A stretch of 64,000 nucleotides of DNA, taken from Streptomyces melanogenes. Lineage in GTDB: Bacteria > Actinomycetota > Actinomycetes > Streptomycetales > Streptomycetaceae. Where the stretch lies: contig NZ_BMTS01000003.1 in the NCBI RefSeq assembly GCF_014649795.1, positions 124,001 to 188,000 of the forward strand, written 5' to 3'. The translations under genes and the position numbers were made by a program. The first letter of the stretch is position 1; each line of letters starts with the position of its first letter. This document shows positions 27,397 through 35,954 of the stretch, piece after piece. The notes under the pieces are model-generated. The model did not search any database. It was given only the letters and a program-made list of their open reading frames with translations, and was not told the DNA's origin.

Positions 27397-27442
27397 TGAT
27401 CAATCCCTGTTGCACCTGATCAACATTGATCGAAACTGATCA
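27397..27442. promoter_or_regulatory. Helically phased TGATCA repeats between precursor and transporter genes
   Basis: TGATC motifs at 27397 (TGATCA), 27417 (TGATCA), 27427 (TGATCG) and 27437 (TGATCA) are spaced 20, 10 and 10 bases, so they face one side of the helix. They occupy most of the 66-base gap before the ABC exporter gene. Confidence 0.45.
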
Positions 27443-27447
27443 ACTGT

Positions 27448-29175
27448 GTGACGCGGCCCCGGGCGGATCTGCTCTCCGCCCGGGGCGTGCGCGCCCCGGA
27501 GGGCCCCTTGGCGCAGCGCCCCTTTCTCCGCGAGACCGTTCGGTACGGCGCGGCACCCGCCGCCCTCGTCCTGCTGCTGACCACGGCCCTCGCCGGGGCG
27601 GGCCTGGCCCTGCCGTGGGCGCTCGGCCGCACCCTCGACCTGCTGCTCGGCGACGACCGGGCGGCCGCGGGCCCCTGGCTCGCCCTGTGCGCGGCGCTCA
27701 CCGGCGCGACCATCCTGCTCGGCGCCCTCGACGGCCTGGTCACCGCCGTCGCCAATGCCCGTACCACCGCGTGGATACGCGACCGGGTCCTGCGCCACGT
27801 CCTCGCCACCGGGCCGCGCGCGGCCCTGCCCGAGGGCGACCTGGTGGCCCGGCTGGTCGGCAACGCGGCCCAGGCCGGACCCGTGCCCGCCACCCTCGCC
27901 GCCACGCTCGCCGCAGTGATCACCCCGGTCGGCGGCCTGGTGGCGCTCGCGCTCACCGACGGGTGGTCGGCCCTCGCGCTGCTCGCCGGGATGCCCGTAC
28001 TCGCCGTGCTGCTCAAGGTGTTCGTGCGCGCCTCCGGCGACGCGGGCGCCGCCTATCTGCGCGCCCAGGGCGAGATCGCCGGGCGGCTCACCGAAGCGGT
28101 GGAAGGCGCCCGCACCATCGCGGCCGCCAACGCCGCCGAACGCGACGCGGCCCGCATCCTCGCCCCGCTGCCCGAACTCTCCCGCCAGGGCTACCGCATG
28201 TGGCGTGTCACCGGCCGCTCCACCGCCCAGGCCGCCGCCCTGCTGCCGCTGCTCCAGCTCACCGTGCTCGCGGTCGCCGGGCTGCGGCTCGCGGACGGCG
28301 CGCTGAGCGTCGGCGGCATGCTCGCGGCCTGGCGGTACGCGGTCCTCGCCACCGGCACCGGAGCCCTGGTCGGCCAGCTCAACGCCCTGGTGCGCGGCCG
28401 CGCCGCCACCGACCGGCTGGCCGAGGCGCTCGCTCCGCCCGCCATGACGTACGGAACACGCCAACTTCCGGACGGATCAGGGGCGTTGGAGTTCCGGAGC
28501 GTGTCCACCGGGCCCCTGCGCCAGGTCGACCTGTACGTGCCCGGCGGGGCGGTCGCCGCCGTGGTCGGGCGCTCCGGCAGCGGCAAGACAGCGCTGGCGG
28601 CGGTCGCGGGCCGGCTCGCGGACCCCGACCGGGGCACGGTCCTGGTCGACGGCGTCCCGCTGCCCGAGCTCTCCCGGGACGCGCTGCGCAGCGAGGTCGG
28701 CCACGCCTTCGCCCGCCCCGCGCTCCTCGGCGCCACCGTCGGCGGCACGATCGCGTTCGGCGTCGGCGAACCGGGCCCCGACGAGGTCCGGGCGGCCGCG
28801 CGCGCGGCCTGCGCCGACGAGTTCGTGCGCAGACTGCCGCTCGGCTACGACACGCCCTGCGCCGAGGCCCCCATGTCCGGCGGTGAGGCCCAACGCCTGG
28901 GCCTGGCACGGGCGTTCGCGCACTGCGGACGCCTCCTGATCCTCGACGACGCCACCTCCAGCCTGGACTCCGCGACCGAGCTGAAGGTCTCCCGCGCCCT
29001 GCTCGACGAGCTCACCCCCGGCACCCGGCTCATCGTCGCCCACCGGGTGACCACCGCCGCCCGCGCCGACCTCGTGGTGTGGCTGGACGGCGGCGGGGTG
29101 CGCGCCCTCGCCCCGCACGCCGAGCTGTGGCGGCTGCCCGAGTACCGCGCGGTGTTCGCGCAGGAGGCCGCGTGA
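27448..29175 (+). CDS. ABC transporter (TM + ATPase), RamA/AmfB-like exporter half
   Basis: 575 residues. Six transmembrane helices (about 30-310) are followed by the ATPase: GRSGSGKTA (Walker A), MSGGEAQRLGLARA (signature), LLILDDATSSLD (Walker B; DD replaces the usual DE) and IVAHRVTT. Lanthipeptide clusters of this class carry two such half-transporters that export the modified peptide. No good Shine-Dalgarno precedes GTG 27448; the upstream phased repeats occupy that region. The stop overlaps the next gene (GTGA). The Asp in place of the catalytic Glu suggests a degenerate site paired with the partner subunit. Confidence 0.85.
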   Translation: MTRPRADLLSARGVRAPEGPLAQRPFLRETVRYGAAPAALVLLLTTALAGAGLALPWALGRTLDLLLGDDRAAAGPWLALCAALTGATILLGALDGLVTAVANARTTAWIRDRVLRHVLATGPRAALPEGDLVARLVGNAAQAGPVPATLAATLAAVITPVGGLVALALTDGWSALALLAGMPVLAVLLKVFVRASGDAGAAYLRAQGEIAGRLTEAVEGARTIAAANAAERDAARILAPLPELSRQGYRMWRVTGRSTAQAAALLPLLQLTVLAVAGLRLADGALSVGGMLAAWRYAVLATGTGALVGQLNALVRGRAATDRLAEALAPPAMTYGTRQLPDGSGALEFRSVSTGPLRQVDLYVPGGAVAAVVGRSGSGKTALAAVAGRLADPDRGTVLVDGVPLPELSRDALRSEVGHAFARPALLGATVGGTIAFGVGEPGPDEVRAAARAACADEFVRRLPLGYDTPCAEAPMSGGEAQRLGLARAFAHCGRLLILDDATSSLDSATELKVSRALLDELTPGTRLIVAHRVTTAARADLVVWLDGGGVRALAPHAELWRLPEYRAVFAQEAA

Positions 29176-30956
29176 AGGGGCGCCTGATGCGGCTCGTGCG
29201 CCCCCGGTGGCGGGCGCTGCTCCGGCTCGCCGCCTGGTCGGCGCTGGAGGCGGGGGAGACGTTCCTGCTCGGCTACGCGCTGGCGCGGGCACTCGACCGG
29301 GGCTTCCTCGCGGGGCACACCGACGTCGGCCTCGGCTGGCTGGCGCTGGCGGCGCTCGGCGTGCTGGCCGGGTCGTTCGGCACCGGCCGGGTGCACCTGG
29401 CGGTGGCCGCGCTCGTCGAACCCGTCCGCGACGACCTCGTACGCCGGGTGGTGCGCCGGGCGCTGCGGGCGCCGGACGGGGCGGCGGTCTCCCGGCTCAC
29501 CCACCAGGTGGAGATCGCCCGCGACACGCTCGCCGGTCTGGTGATGGTGTCGCGGACCTTCGTCGTCACGGCGATCGGCGCGCTGATCGGGCTCTTCTCG
29601 CTGGCGCCGGTGCTGCTGCCGGTGGTGGCGCTGCCGCTGGCCGCCGGACTCGCCCTGTTCGTCGCCACCCTGCGCCCGCTGGCCCGGCGCCAGGAGGTGT
29701 TCCTGGCCGCCGACGAGGCGCTGGCCGCCGAACTCGGGCTCGCGGTCGGCGGGTTGCGGGACATCACGGCGGCCGGGGCGCAGGATCGGGTGGGCGGGGA
29801 CGTGCGGGAGCGGATCGACGCCGAGTTCCACGCCTCGCGCGCGCTGGCCCGCTGGGGGGTGCTGCGCACCCTCGCGGCCGGGATCGGCGGCCGCCTCACC
29901 GTGGTGCTGCTGCTCGCGGCGGCCCCCTGGCTGCTGGACCACGGCGTCACGCCCGGCGCGTTCGTGGGCGCCCTCGCCTATCTCACCCAGTCCCTGATCC
30001 CGGCCCTCCAGTCCCTGATGCAGGGCCTCGGCACCTCGGGGGCGCGGCTGTTCGTGGTGCTGCGGCGGCTGACGGCGGACGGGGGAGTGCCAGGGGAAGT
30101 CGCGGCGGACCCCTCCGGCGCCCCCGGCCCCGACGAGGCCGTGCGGCTGCGGGACGTCACCTTCGCGTACGGGCCGGGCGCCGCGCCCGTCGTCGACCAC
30201 CTGGACCTGACCGTGCCGCACGGCGGGCACCTCGCGGTCGTCGGCCCCAGCGGAATCGGCAAGTCCACCCTGGCCGAGCTCATGGCGGGGGTGCGGGTCC
30301 CGGACAGGGGCGAGGTGTTGCGCGGATGCGCGCGGGTCCTGGTGCCCCAGCAGGCGTACGTCTTCACCGACACCGTCCGTACCAACCTCACCTATCTGTG
30401 CCCGGACGACCCGCCCGGCGACGAGGACCTGCTCGACTGCTGCACGGCCGTGGGCGCCCGCGAACTCGTCGACCGGCTCGGCGGCCTCGACGCCGCGCTG
30501 TCGCCGTCGGAACTCTCCGCAGGAGAGCGGCAGTTGATCGCCCTGGCCCGGGCGTACGCGGCCCCCGCGCCCCTGGTCCTGCTCGACGAGGCGACCTGCC
30601 ACCTCGACCCGGCGGCCGAGGCACGGGCCGAGCGGGCGTTCGCCAAGCGGCCCGGGACGGCCCTGGTGGTGGTGGCGCACCGGACCGGCTCGGCGGGCCG
30701 GGCCCGGCAGGTCCTGGTCCTCGGCGGCGACGGGGTGGAACGCGGTACGCACGAGGAACTCCTCCAACAGTCCGCGTTCTACCGGGAGTTGACCGGATTA
30801 CACCCATCCCTCGCCCTGGGAGATGCGGATGGCGTCCACGCGGTTGCGGGCGCCGGTCTTACGGGTGATCGCCGCCATGTAGTTCCGCACGGTCCCGTTG
30901 GACAGATGGAGGCTGTGCGCGATGTCCGCGATCGAGGCGCCCTCGGCGGCGAGTGA
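29172..30956 (+). CDS. ABC transporter (TM + ATPase), RamB/AmfA-like exporter half, with extended C-terminus
   Basis: 594 residues. An N-terminal TM domain (about 20-300) precedes the ATPase with GPSGIGKST, LSAGERQLIALARA, LVLLDEATCHLD (canonical DE) and VVVAHRTGS. It should heterodimerise with the preceding subunit. The ATPase fold ends near YRELTGLHP (about residue 542). The final ~50 residues run antisense into the regulator gene for 159 bases and look like translated shadow sequence, so the original stop codon may have been lost. Confidence 0.82.
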   Translation: MKGRLMRLVRPRWRALLRLAAWSALEAGETFLLGYALARALDRGFLAGHTDVGLGWLALAALGVLAGSFGTGRVHLAVAALVEPVRDDLVRRVVRRALRAPDGAAVSRLTHQVEIARDTLAGLVMVSRTFVVTAIGALIGLFSLAPVLLPVVALPLAAGLALFVATLRPLARRQEVFLAADEALAAELGLAVGGLRDITAAGAQDRVGGDVRERIDAEFHASRALARWGVLRTLAAGIGGRLTVVLLLAAAPWLLDHGVTPGAFVGALAYLTQSLIPALQSLMQGLGTSGARLFVVLRRLTADGGVPGEVAADPSGAPGPDEAVRLRDVTFAYGPGAAPVVDHLDLTVPHGGHLAVVGPSGIGKSTLAELMAGVRVPDRGEVLRGCARVLVPQQAYVFTDTVRTNLTYLCPDDPPGDEDLLDCCTAVGARELVDRLGGLDAALSPSELSAGERQLIALARAYAAPAPLVLLDEATCHLDPAAEARAERAFAKRPGTALVVVAHRTGSAGRARQVLVLGGDGVERGTHEELLQQSAFYRELTGLHPSLALGDADGVHAVAGAGLTGDRRHVVPHGPVGQMEAVRDVRDRGALGGE

Positions 30957-31406
30957 GAGCACGCTCAGCTCCCGTCTCGTCAGCGGCATCTCGGCCGCCC
31001 GCAGGAACCCGCAGCCCAGCGAGTCGTCGACGAACCGACGACCGCCCGCCACCTGTCTTATCGCCACCACCAGCCGCTCCGGGGTGGCGTCCTTGTCGAC
31101 GTAGCCGAGGGCGTGCGCCTCCACGGCCTGGCGCAGCGGCCCGGGCCGGTTGGCACTGGCCAGCACGACGAGCCGGGTGCCCCGCGACCCGTTGTGCCGG
31201 CTCTGTAACTCCCCCAGCGGCGCTATCCCGTACGAGTCGGAACAGTCCAGGTCCACGGCGCACACATCCGGCCGCAGGACCCGCGCGCGAGCGGGCGCAC
31301 TGCACCACGGTGCGTGATGCACCTCCAGACCGGGTTCACGGGCCAGGCGGTCGGCAAGTGCCGACCGCATCAGACAGGCATCGTGCACGAGAAGTACCCG
31401 GATCAC
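30798..31406 (-). CDS. LuxR/FixJ-type response regulator, RamR/AmfR-like
   Basis: 202 residues. The receiver domain (1-120) has a reduced acidic pocket and candidate phospho-acceptors D52/D54 (CAVDLDC), followed by YVDKDAT with the conserved Lys. The HTH (about 142-180) reads LTRRELSVLSLAAEGASIADIAHSLHLSNGTVRNYMAAI. RamR-type regulators activate the neighbouring lanthipeptide operon. It is convergent with the transporter and overlaps its 3' end. The 300-base region upstream (31407-31707) has no gene and probably holds its promoter. Confidence 0.85.
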   Translation of the reverse strand: MIRVLLVHDACLMRSALADRLAREPGLEVHHAPWCSAPARARVLRPDVCAVDLDCSDSYGIAPLGELQSRHNGSRGTRLVVLASANRPGPLRQAVEAHALGYVDKDATPERLVVAIRQVAGGRRFVDDSLGCGFLRAAEMPLTRRELSVLSLAAEGASIADIAHSLHLSNGTVRNYMAAITRKTGARNRVDAIRISQGEGWV

Positions 31407-31707
31407 GTTTCAGCCCCCTCCAGCTCCCCGCCTACCGGTTGCCTTCCTTTTGCACGCGAAACCTTTCTATCTGCGCGCCGGGGGAGGGGAACCCGGATTA
31501 TCGGCCACGGGGTGGCACGGGGGCGCGCGCGGCGCACAGCCCGGCGCGGATCGGGAGCGCCCAGCGTGTCCGCGCGCCGGGCGTGGAACAGGGGCGGGCG
31601 CGGCCGGTCCGACGGCCGTCCGGAGGCCATGCGGCCTGTCCGATTCCGGTGCTGTCCTACGAGGTGTCCGCGATGTCTTCTTCCGGTGCCGTCGGCCCGG
31701 CGGGCCC

Positions 31708-32325
31708 TCAGTCGGACGCCGGGGCCGTGAGGTCGATCAGTCGGCACACCGTCTCGATGTCGATCTTCACCTGGGCGATCGAGGCCCGCCCCGACAGCCA
31801 GGTGATCAGCGCCGAGTGCCAGGTGTGCTCGATCACCCGGACCGCCGAGAGCTGCTGCGGGGTGGGGTGGTCCAGGCCCATCGCGTCCAGGATGATCGCG
31901 GTGGTCTGCCGGGAGACCGTGTCCACCTCGGGGCTGACCGAGCGGTCGGCGAAGGTGAGGGCGCGCACCATCGCGTCGGCGAGGTGCGGCTCGCGCTGGA
32001 GCGCGCGGAACGCCCGCATCAGCGTCTCGGCGACCCGCTCGGCGGCCGAGTCGCCGGACGGCGGGTGCTTGCGGAGCGTGGAGTGCAGGTGCTGGAGCTG
32101 GTCCTGCATGGTGGCGACCAGCAGATGGATCTTGGACGGGAAGTAGCGGTAGAGCGTGCCGAGCGCGACCCCCGCGGCCTCGGCCACCTCGCGCATCTGG
32201 ACCGCGTCGAAGCCGCCCCGGCTGGCCAGCTGGGCGCTGGCGTGCAGGATGCGGCGGCGGCGCGCCTCCTGGCGCTCGGTCAGGGCGGGCGACGCAGGAA
32301 TGGCTGCTTTGGCTTCCGCTGTCAT
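31708..32325 (-). CDS. kstR: TetR family repressor, KstR-like
   Basis: 205 residues. The DNA-binding domain (about 20-65) reads RRRRILHASAQLASRGGFDAVQMREVAEAAGVALGTLYRYFPSKIHLL, almost the same as the recognition region of mycobacterial KstR. The ligand-binding half retains DAMVRALTFAD, VSPEVDTV and HSALITWLSGRAS. KstR represses cholesterol side-chain genes and is released by steroid-CoA esters. ATG 32325 gives the family's length. A KstR-type box lies upstream at 32541-32558, fitting autoregulation. Other such boxes in this window precede genes for sterol-like enzymes. Confidence 0.88.
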   Translation of the reverse strand: MTAEAKAAIPASPALTERQEARRRRILHASAQLASRGGFDAVQMREVAEAAGVALGTLYRYFPSKIHLLVATMQDQLQHLHSTLRKHPPSGDSAAERVAETLMRAFRALQREPHLADAMVRALTFADRSVSPEVDTVSRQTTAIILDAMGLDHPTPQQLSAVRVIEHTWHSALITWLSGRASIAQVKIDIETVCRLIDLTAPASD

Positions 32326-32521
32326 CTGTCCCGTTCCGTCGTCCGGTCGTGCGATTCCGTACTGTTCCCCGTGCGGGCCCCGTGCGGGCCCGGTGCCCCT
32401 GGCGGCCCGTTTCCGGGGGCACAGCATGGCAGGGGGCCCGGTGGTGGCGCGAATCACCTGTTCCGGCCCTCACACGCGCGCTACCTGCCGGTAGATTCGA
32501 AGCTTCTTGAGGCTCCTCGGA

Positions 32522-32558
32522 GTGATCAAGAAGGATCAAGTCTGGAACTTGTTCTAGA
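32522..32558. promoter_or_regulatory. kstR-box (predicted): KstR-type operator between kstR and the glycosyltransferase operon
   Basis: TCTGGAACTTGTTCTAGA (32541-32558) is a dyad with the AAC-TT-GTT core. Directly before it GATCAAG occurs twice, 10 bases apart (about 32524 and 32534). The box could control kstR, the plus-strand operon, or both. Confidence 0.7.
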
Positions 32559-32609
32559 TTAGCGCGAGCGGTTACGCTCCGGCGAAACGCAGCGATGAAG
32601 GGGCCGCGA

Positions 32610-33920
32610 GTGACCGCAGAGGCCATAGAGGCAAGCCCCCGCGCAGGGGAGCCGGCCCGTGCGGGCGACCGCCCGCTGCGGATCGCCCTCCTGACGTACA
32701 AGGGCAATCCGTTCTGCGGCGGCCAGGGCGTCTACGTACGCCACCTCTCCCGCGAACTCGCCCGCCTGGGGCACAGCGTGGAGGTCATCGGCGCCCAGCC
32801 GTACCCCGTCCTGGACGAGGGCGTGCCGCTCACCGAGCTCGCCAGCCTGGACCTGTACCGCTCGCCCGACCCGTTCCGCACGCCCAAGAAGGACGAGTAC
32901 CGGGACTGGGTCGACGCGCTCGAGGTCGCCACCATGTGGACCGGCGGCTTCCCCGAGCCGCTGACCTTCTCGCTGCGGGCCCGGCGCCACCTCGCCGCCC
33001 GCAAGGGCGAGTTCGACGTCATCCACGACAACCAGACGCTCGGCTACGGCCTGCTCGCCGACCTCGGCGCGCCCCTCGTCACCACGATCCACCACCCCAT
33101 CACCGTCGACCGGCAGCTGGAGCTGGACGCCGCCGAGGACTGGAAGCGGCGCTCCTCGGTACGCCGCTGGTACGGGTTCACGCGGATGCAGAAGCGGGTC
33201 GCCCGCAGGCTGCCGTCCGTGCTCACCGTCTCCGGCTCCTCGCAGCGCGAGATCGTCGAGCACCTCGGGGTGCGCGAGGACCGCATCTCCGTGGTGCACA
33301 TCGGCGCCGACACCGACCTGTGGTCCCCGGACCCGGCGGTGGCCGAGGTGCCCGGCCGGATCGTCACCACCTCCAGCGCGGACGTCCCGCTCAAGGGGCT
33401 CGTCTTCCTCGTCGAGGCGCTCGCCAAGGTGCGCGCCGAACACCCCGAGGCGCACCTCGTGGTGGTCGGCAAGCGGGCCGAGGACGGGCCGGTCGCGCAG
33501 GCCATCGAGAAGTACGGGCTCGGCGACGCGGTCCGGTTCGTCAAGGGCATCAGCGACGCCGAGCTGGTCGACCTCGTACGGTCCGCGCAGGTCAGCTGTG
33601 TTCCTTCGCTGTACGAGGGGTTCTCGCTCCCGGCCGCCGAGGCGATGGCGACGGGGACGCCGCTGGTCGCCACGACCGGCGGAGCCATCCCCGAGGTCGC
33701 CGGGCCCGACGGGGAGACCTGCCTCGCGGTGCCGCCGGGCGAGCCGGGCGCGCTCGCCGCGGCCCTGAACCGCCTCCTGGCCGACCCGGAACTGCGCGCG
33801 CGGCTCGGCGCGGCCGGGCGGGAACGGGTCCTCGACCGGTTCACCTGGGCCCGCGCGGCCGAGGGCACCGCCGAGCTGTACCGCTCCGCGATCGCCCACC
33901 ACAAGGCACCCACCAGGTGA
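32610..33920 (+). CDS. GT4-family glycosyltransferase
   Basis: 436 residues, GT-B fold. The N-terminal Rossmann domain starts LRIALLTYKGNPFCGGQGVYVRHLSRELARLGHSV. The C-terminal donor-binding domain has VPSLYEGFSLPAAEAMATGTPLVAT (E-x7-E region), as expected for retaining GT4 enzymes. VKGISDAELVDL and IPEVAG fit the same family. GTG 32610 was preferred because GAAGGGG lies six bases upstream; ATG 32595 has no ribosome binding site. It is the first gene of a three-gene set with a methyltransferase and a terpenoid-cyclase-fold protein; acceptor and product are unknown. Confidence 0.88.
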   Translation: MTAEAIEASPRAGEPARAGDRPLRIALLTYKGNPFCGGQGVYVRHLSRELARLGHSVEVIGAQPYPVLDEGVPLTELASLDLYRSPDPFRTPKKDEYRDWVDALEVATMWTGGFPEPLTFSLRARRHLAARKGEFDVIHDNQTLGYGLLADLGAPLVTTIHHPITVDRQLELDAAEDWKRRSSVRRWYGFTRMQKRVARRLPSVLTVSGSSQREIVEHLGVREDRISVVHIGADTDLWSPDPAVAEVPGRIVTTSSADVPLKGLVFLVEALAKVRAEHPEAHLVVVGKRAEDGPVAQAIEKYGLGDAVRFVKGISDAELVDLVRSAQVSCVPSLYEGFSLPAAEAMATGTPLVATTGGAIPEVAGPDGETCLAVPPGEPGALAAALNRLLADPELRARLGAAGRERVLDRFTWARAAEGTAELYRSAIAHHKAPTR

Positions 33921-34011
33921 CCCGGCACCGCGCCGGCACCCGCCGCTCCGCGGCCCCGACCCCCGGCCGCTCCGCGGCCGCAGCTGTTCTCCATCCGAAA
34001 GGGCAGGCCCC

Positions 34012-34755
34012 GTGCTGACCGTCGACTTCTCCCGCTTCCCGCTCGCCCCGGGCGACCGCGTGCTCGACCTGGGCTGCGGCGCGGGGCGGCACGCCTTCGA
34101 GTGCTACCGGCGCGGTGCGCAGGTCGTGGCGCTCGACCAGAACGGCGAGGAGATCCGCGAGGTCGCCAAGTGGTTCGCCGCGATGAAGGAGGCCGGTGAG
34201 GCGCCCGAGGGGGCGACCGCCACCGCGATGGAGGGCGACGCGCTCAACCTGCCCTTCCCCGACGAGTCCTTCGACGTCGTGATCATCTCCGAGGTCATGG
34301 AGCACATCCCGGACGACAAGGGCGTGCTCGCCGAGATGGTCCGGGTCCTCAAGCCGGGCGGCCGGATAGCGGTCACCGTGCCCCGCTACGGGCCGGAGAA
34401 GGTCTGCTGGACGCTCTCCGACGCGTACCACGAGGTCGAGGGCGGCCACATCCGCATCTACAAGGCGGACGAGCTGCTCGGCAAGATGAAGGAGGCGGGC
34501 CTCAAGCCGTACGGCACGCACCACGCGCACGCGCTGCACTCGCCGTACTGGTGGCTCAAGTGCGCCTTCGGCGTCGACAACGACAAGGCGCTGCCGGTGC
34601 GGGCGTACCACAAGCTGCTCGTCTGGGACATCATGAAGAAGCCCCTGGTCACGCGGCTCGCGGAGCAGGCGCTCAACCCGATCGTCGGCAAGAGCTTCGT
34701 GGCGTACGCGACCAAGCCGCACCTCGCGCGCTACGACAAGGTCGCCGCCAAGTGA
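34012..34755 (+). CDS. Class I SAM-dependent methyltransferase
   Basis: 247 residues. Motif I VLDLGCGAGRHAFE, motif II VVALDQN, post-motif SFDVVIISEVMEHIPDDKGVLAEMVRVLKPGGRIAVTVP (the ubiquinone/sterol-methyltransferase-like Methyltransf_11 pattern). The C-terminal part is long and hydrophobic (LHSPYWWLKCAFGVD). The start GTG 34012 follows AAGGGCAG; the stop overlaps the next GTG. It acts with the neighbouring GT and cyclase-fold protein on an unknown, perhaps lipidic, substrate. Confidence 0.88.
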   Translation: MLTVDFSRFPLAPGDRVLDLGCGAGRHAFECYRRGAQVVALDQNGEEIREVAKWFAAMKEAGEAPEGATATAMEGDALNLPFPDESFDVVIISEVMEHIPDDKGVLAEMVRVLKPGGRIAVTVPRYGPEKVCWTLSDAYHEVEGGHIRIYKADELLGKMKEAGLKPYGTHHAHALHSPYWWLKCAFGVDNDKALPVRAYHKLLVWDIMKKPLVTRLAEQALNPIVGKSFVAYATKPHLARYDKVAAK

Positions 34756-35825
34756 CCTCACCGGAGCGCACCGAGCACCTCGTCCTGCCGGGGGTGCTCA
34801 CCGCCGGGCAGGCCGCCGCCACGGTGGCCGGCATCCTCGCCGTGCAGCGCGAGGACGGCGCCATACCGTGGTTCCGCGGGCACCACCTGGACCCGTGGGA
34901 CCACACCGAGGCCGCCATGGCGCTGGACGCGGCGGGCGAGCACGACGCCGCCGCGCGCGCCTACGAGTGGCTGGCACGGCACCAGAACGACGACGGGTCC
35001 TGGTACGCGGCGTACCACGACGGCGACTTCGCGCGGATCACCGACCGGGGCCGGGAGACCAACTTCGTCGCGTACGTGGCGGTGGGCGTCTGGCACCACT
35101 ACCTCGCTACCGGCGACGACACCTTCCTGGACCGGATGTGGCCGGTGGTGTACGCGGCCGTCGAGTTCGTGCTGCGGCTCCAGCAGCCGGGCGGGCAGAT
35201 CGGCTGGAAGCGCGAGGAGGACGGCTCGCCCGTCACCGACGCGCTGCTCACCGGCAGCTCTTCGATCCACCAGGCACTGCGGTGCGCCCTGGCGATCGCC
35301 GAGCAGCGCGAGGAGCCGCAGCCGGACTGGGAGCTGGCGACGGGCGCGCTCGCGCACGCCGTGGCCCACCACCCCGAGCGCTTCCTGGACAAGTCCCGCT
35401 ACTCCATGGACTGGTACTACCCCGTCCTCGGCGGCGCGGTGACCGGCGCCCAGGCGAAGGCGCGCATCGAGGCGCGCTGGGAGGACTTCGTGGTGCCCGG
35501 GCTCGGGGTGCGGTGCGTGCTGCCGAACCCGTGGGTGACGGGCGGCGAGAGCTGCGAACTCGCGCTCGCGCTGTGGGTGATGGGCGAGTCGGACCGCGCC
35601 CTGGAGATCCTCCAGTCCATCCAGCACCTGCGGGCCGGGGACGGCCTGTACTGGACGGGTTACGTCTTCGAGGGCAACCGGGCGGTGTGGCCGGAGGAGC
35701 TCACGACGTGGACGGCGGGTTCGCTGCTGCTCGCGGTGGCGGCGCTGGGCGGCGACGAGGCGACGACGGCGGTGTTCGGCGGGGAGCGCCTGCCGCGGGG
35801 GCTCTCGCCGGAGTGTTGCGGCTAG
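34752..35825 (+). CDS. Prenyltransferase/terpenoid-cyclase-fold protein
   Basis: 357 residues of alpha/alpha-toroid repeats: AVQREDGAIPWFRGHHLDPWDHTEAAMALDAAG, YEWLARHQNDDGSWYAAYHDG, LQQPGGQIGWKREEDG, WTGYVFEGNRAVWPEELTTWTAGS. The spacing resembles the squalene-cyclase superfamily, but no DxDD protonation motif is visible, so it is not a normal triterpene cyclase. Its conserved place after a GT4 and a methyltransferase suggests a glycan- or lipid-processing role. GTG 34752 overlaps the previous stop. Confidence 0.75.
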   Translation: MTSPERTEHLVLPGVLTAGQAAATVAGILAVQREDGAIPWFRGHHLDPWDHTEAAMALDAAGEHDAAARAYEWLARHQNDDGSWYAAYHDGDFARITDRGRETNFVAYVAVGVWHHYLATGDDTFLDRMWPVVYAAVEFVLRLQQPGGQIGWKREEDGSPVTDALLTGSSSIHQALRCALAIAEQREEPQPDWELATGALAHAVAHHPERFLDKSRYSMDWYYPVLGGAVTGAQAKARIEARWEDFVVPGLGVRCVLPNPWVTGGESCELALALWVMGESDRALEILQSIQHLRAGDGLYWTGYVFEGNRAVWPEELTTWTAGSLLLAVAALGGDEATTAVFGGERLPRGLSPECCG

Positions 35826-35954
35826 CCCGTCTTGGGGGGATGCCGCGCAGCGGCATTCAAGGGCCGGGCACCCGGATGGGCTCGCCCGAGTGGCGGTACC
35901 GGTCGGGGCGGGTGAGGCTGCCGGGGAGGACGACACATCTCCCCGGAGGTCACC

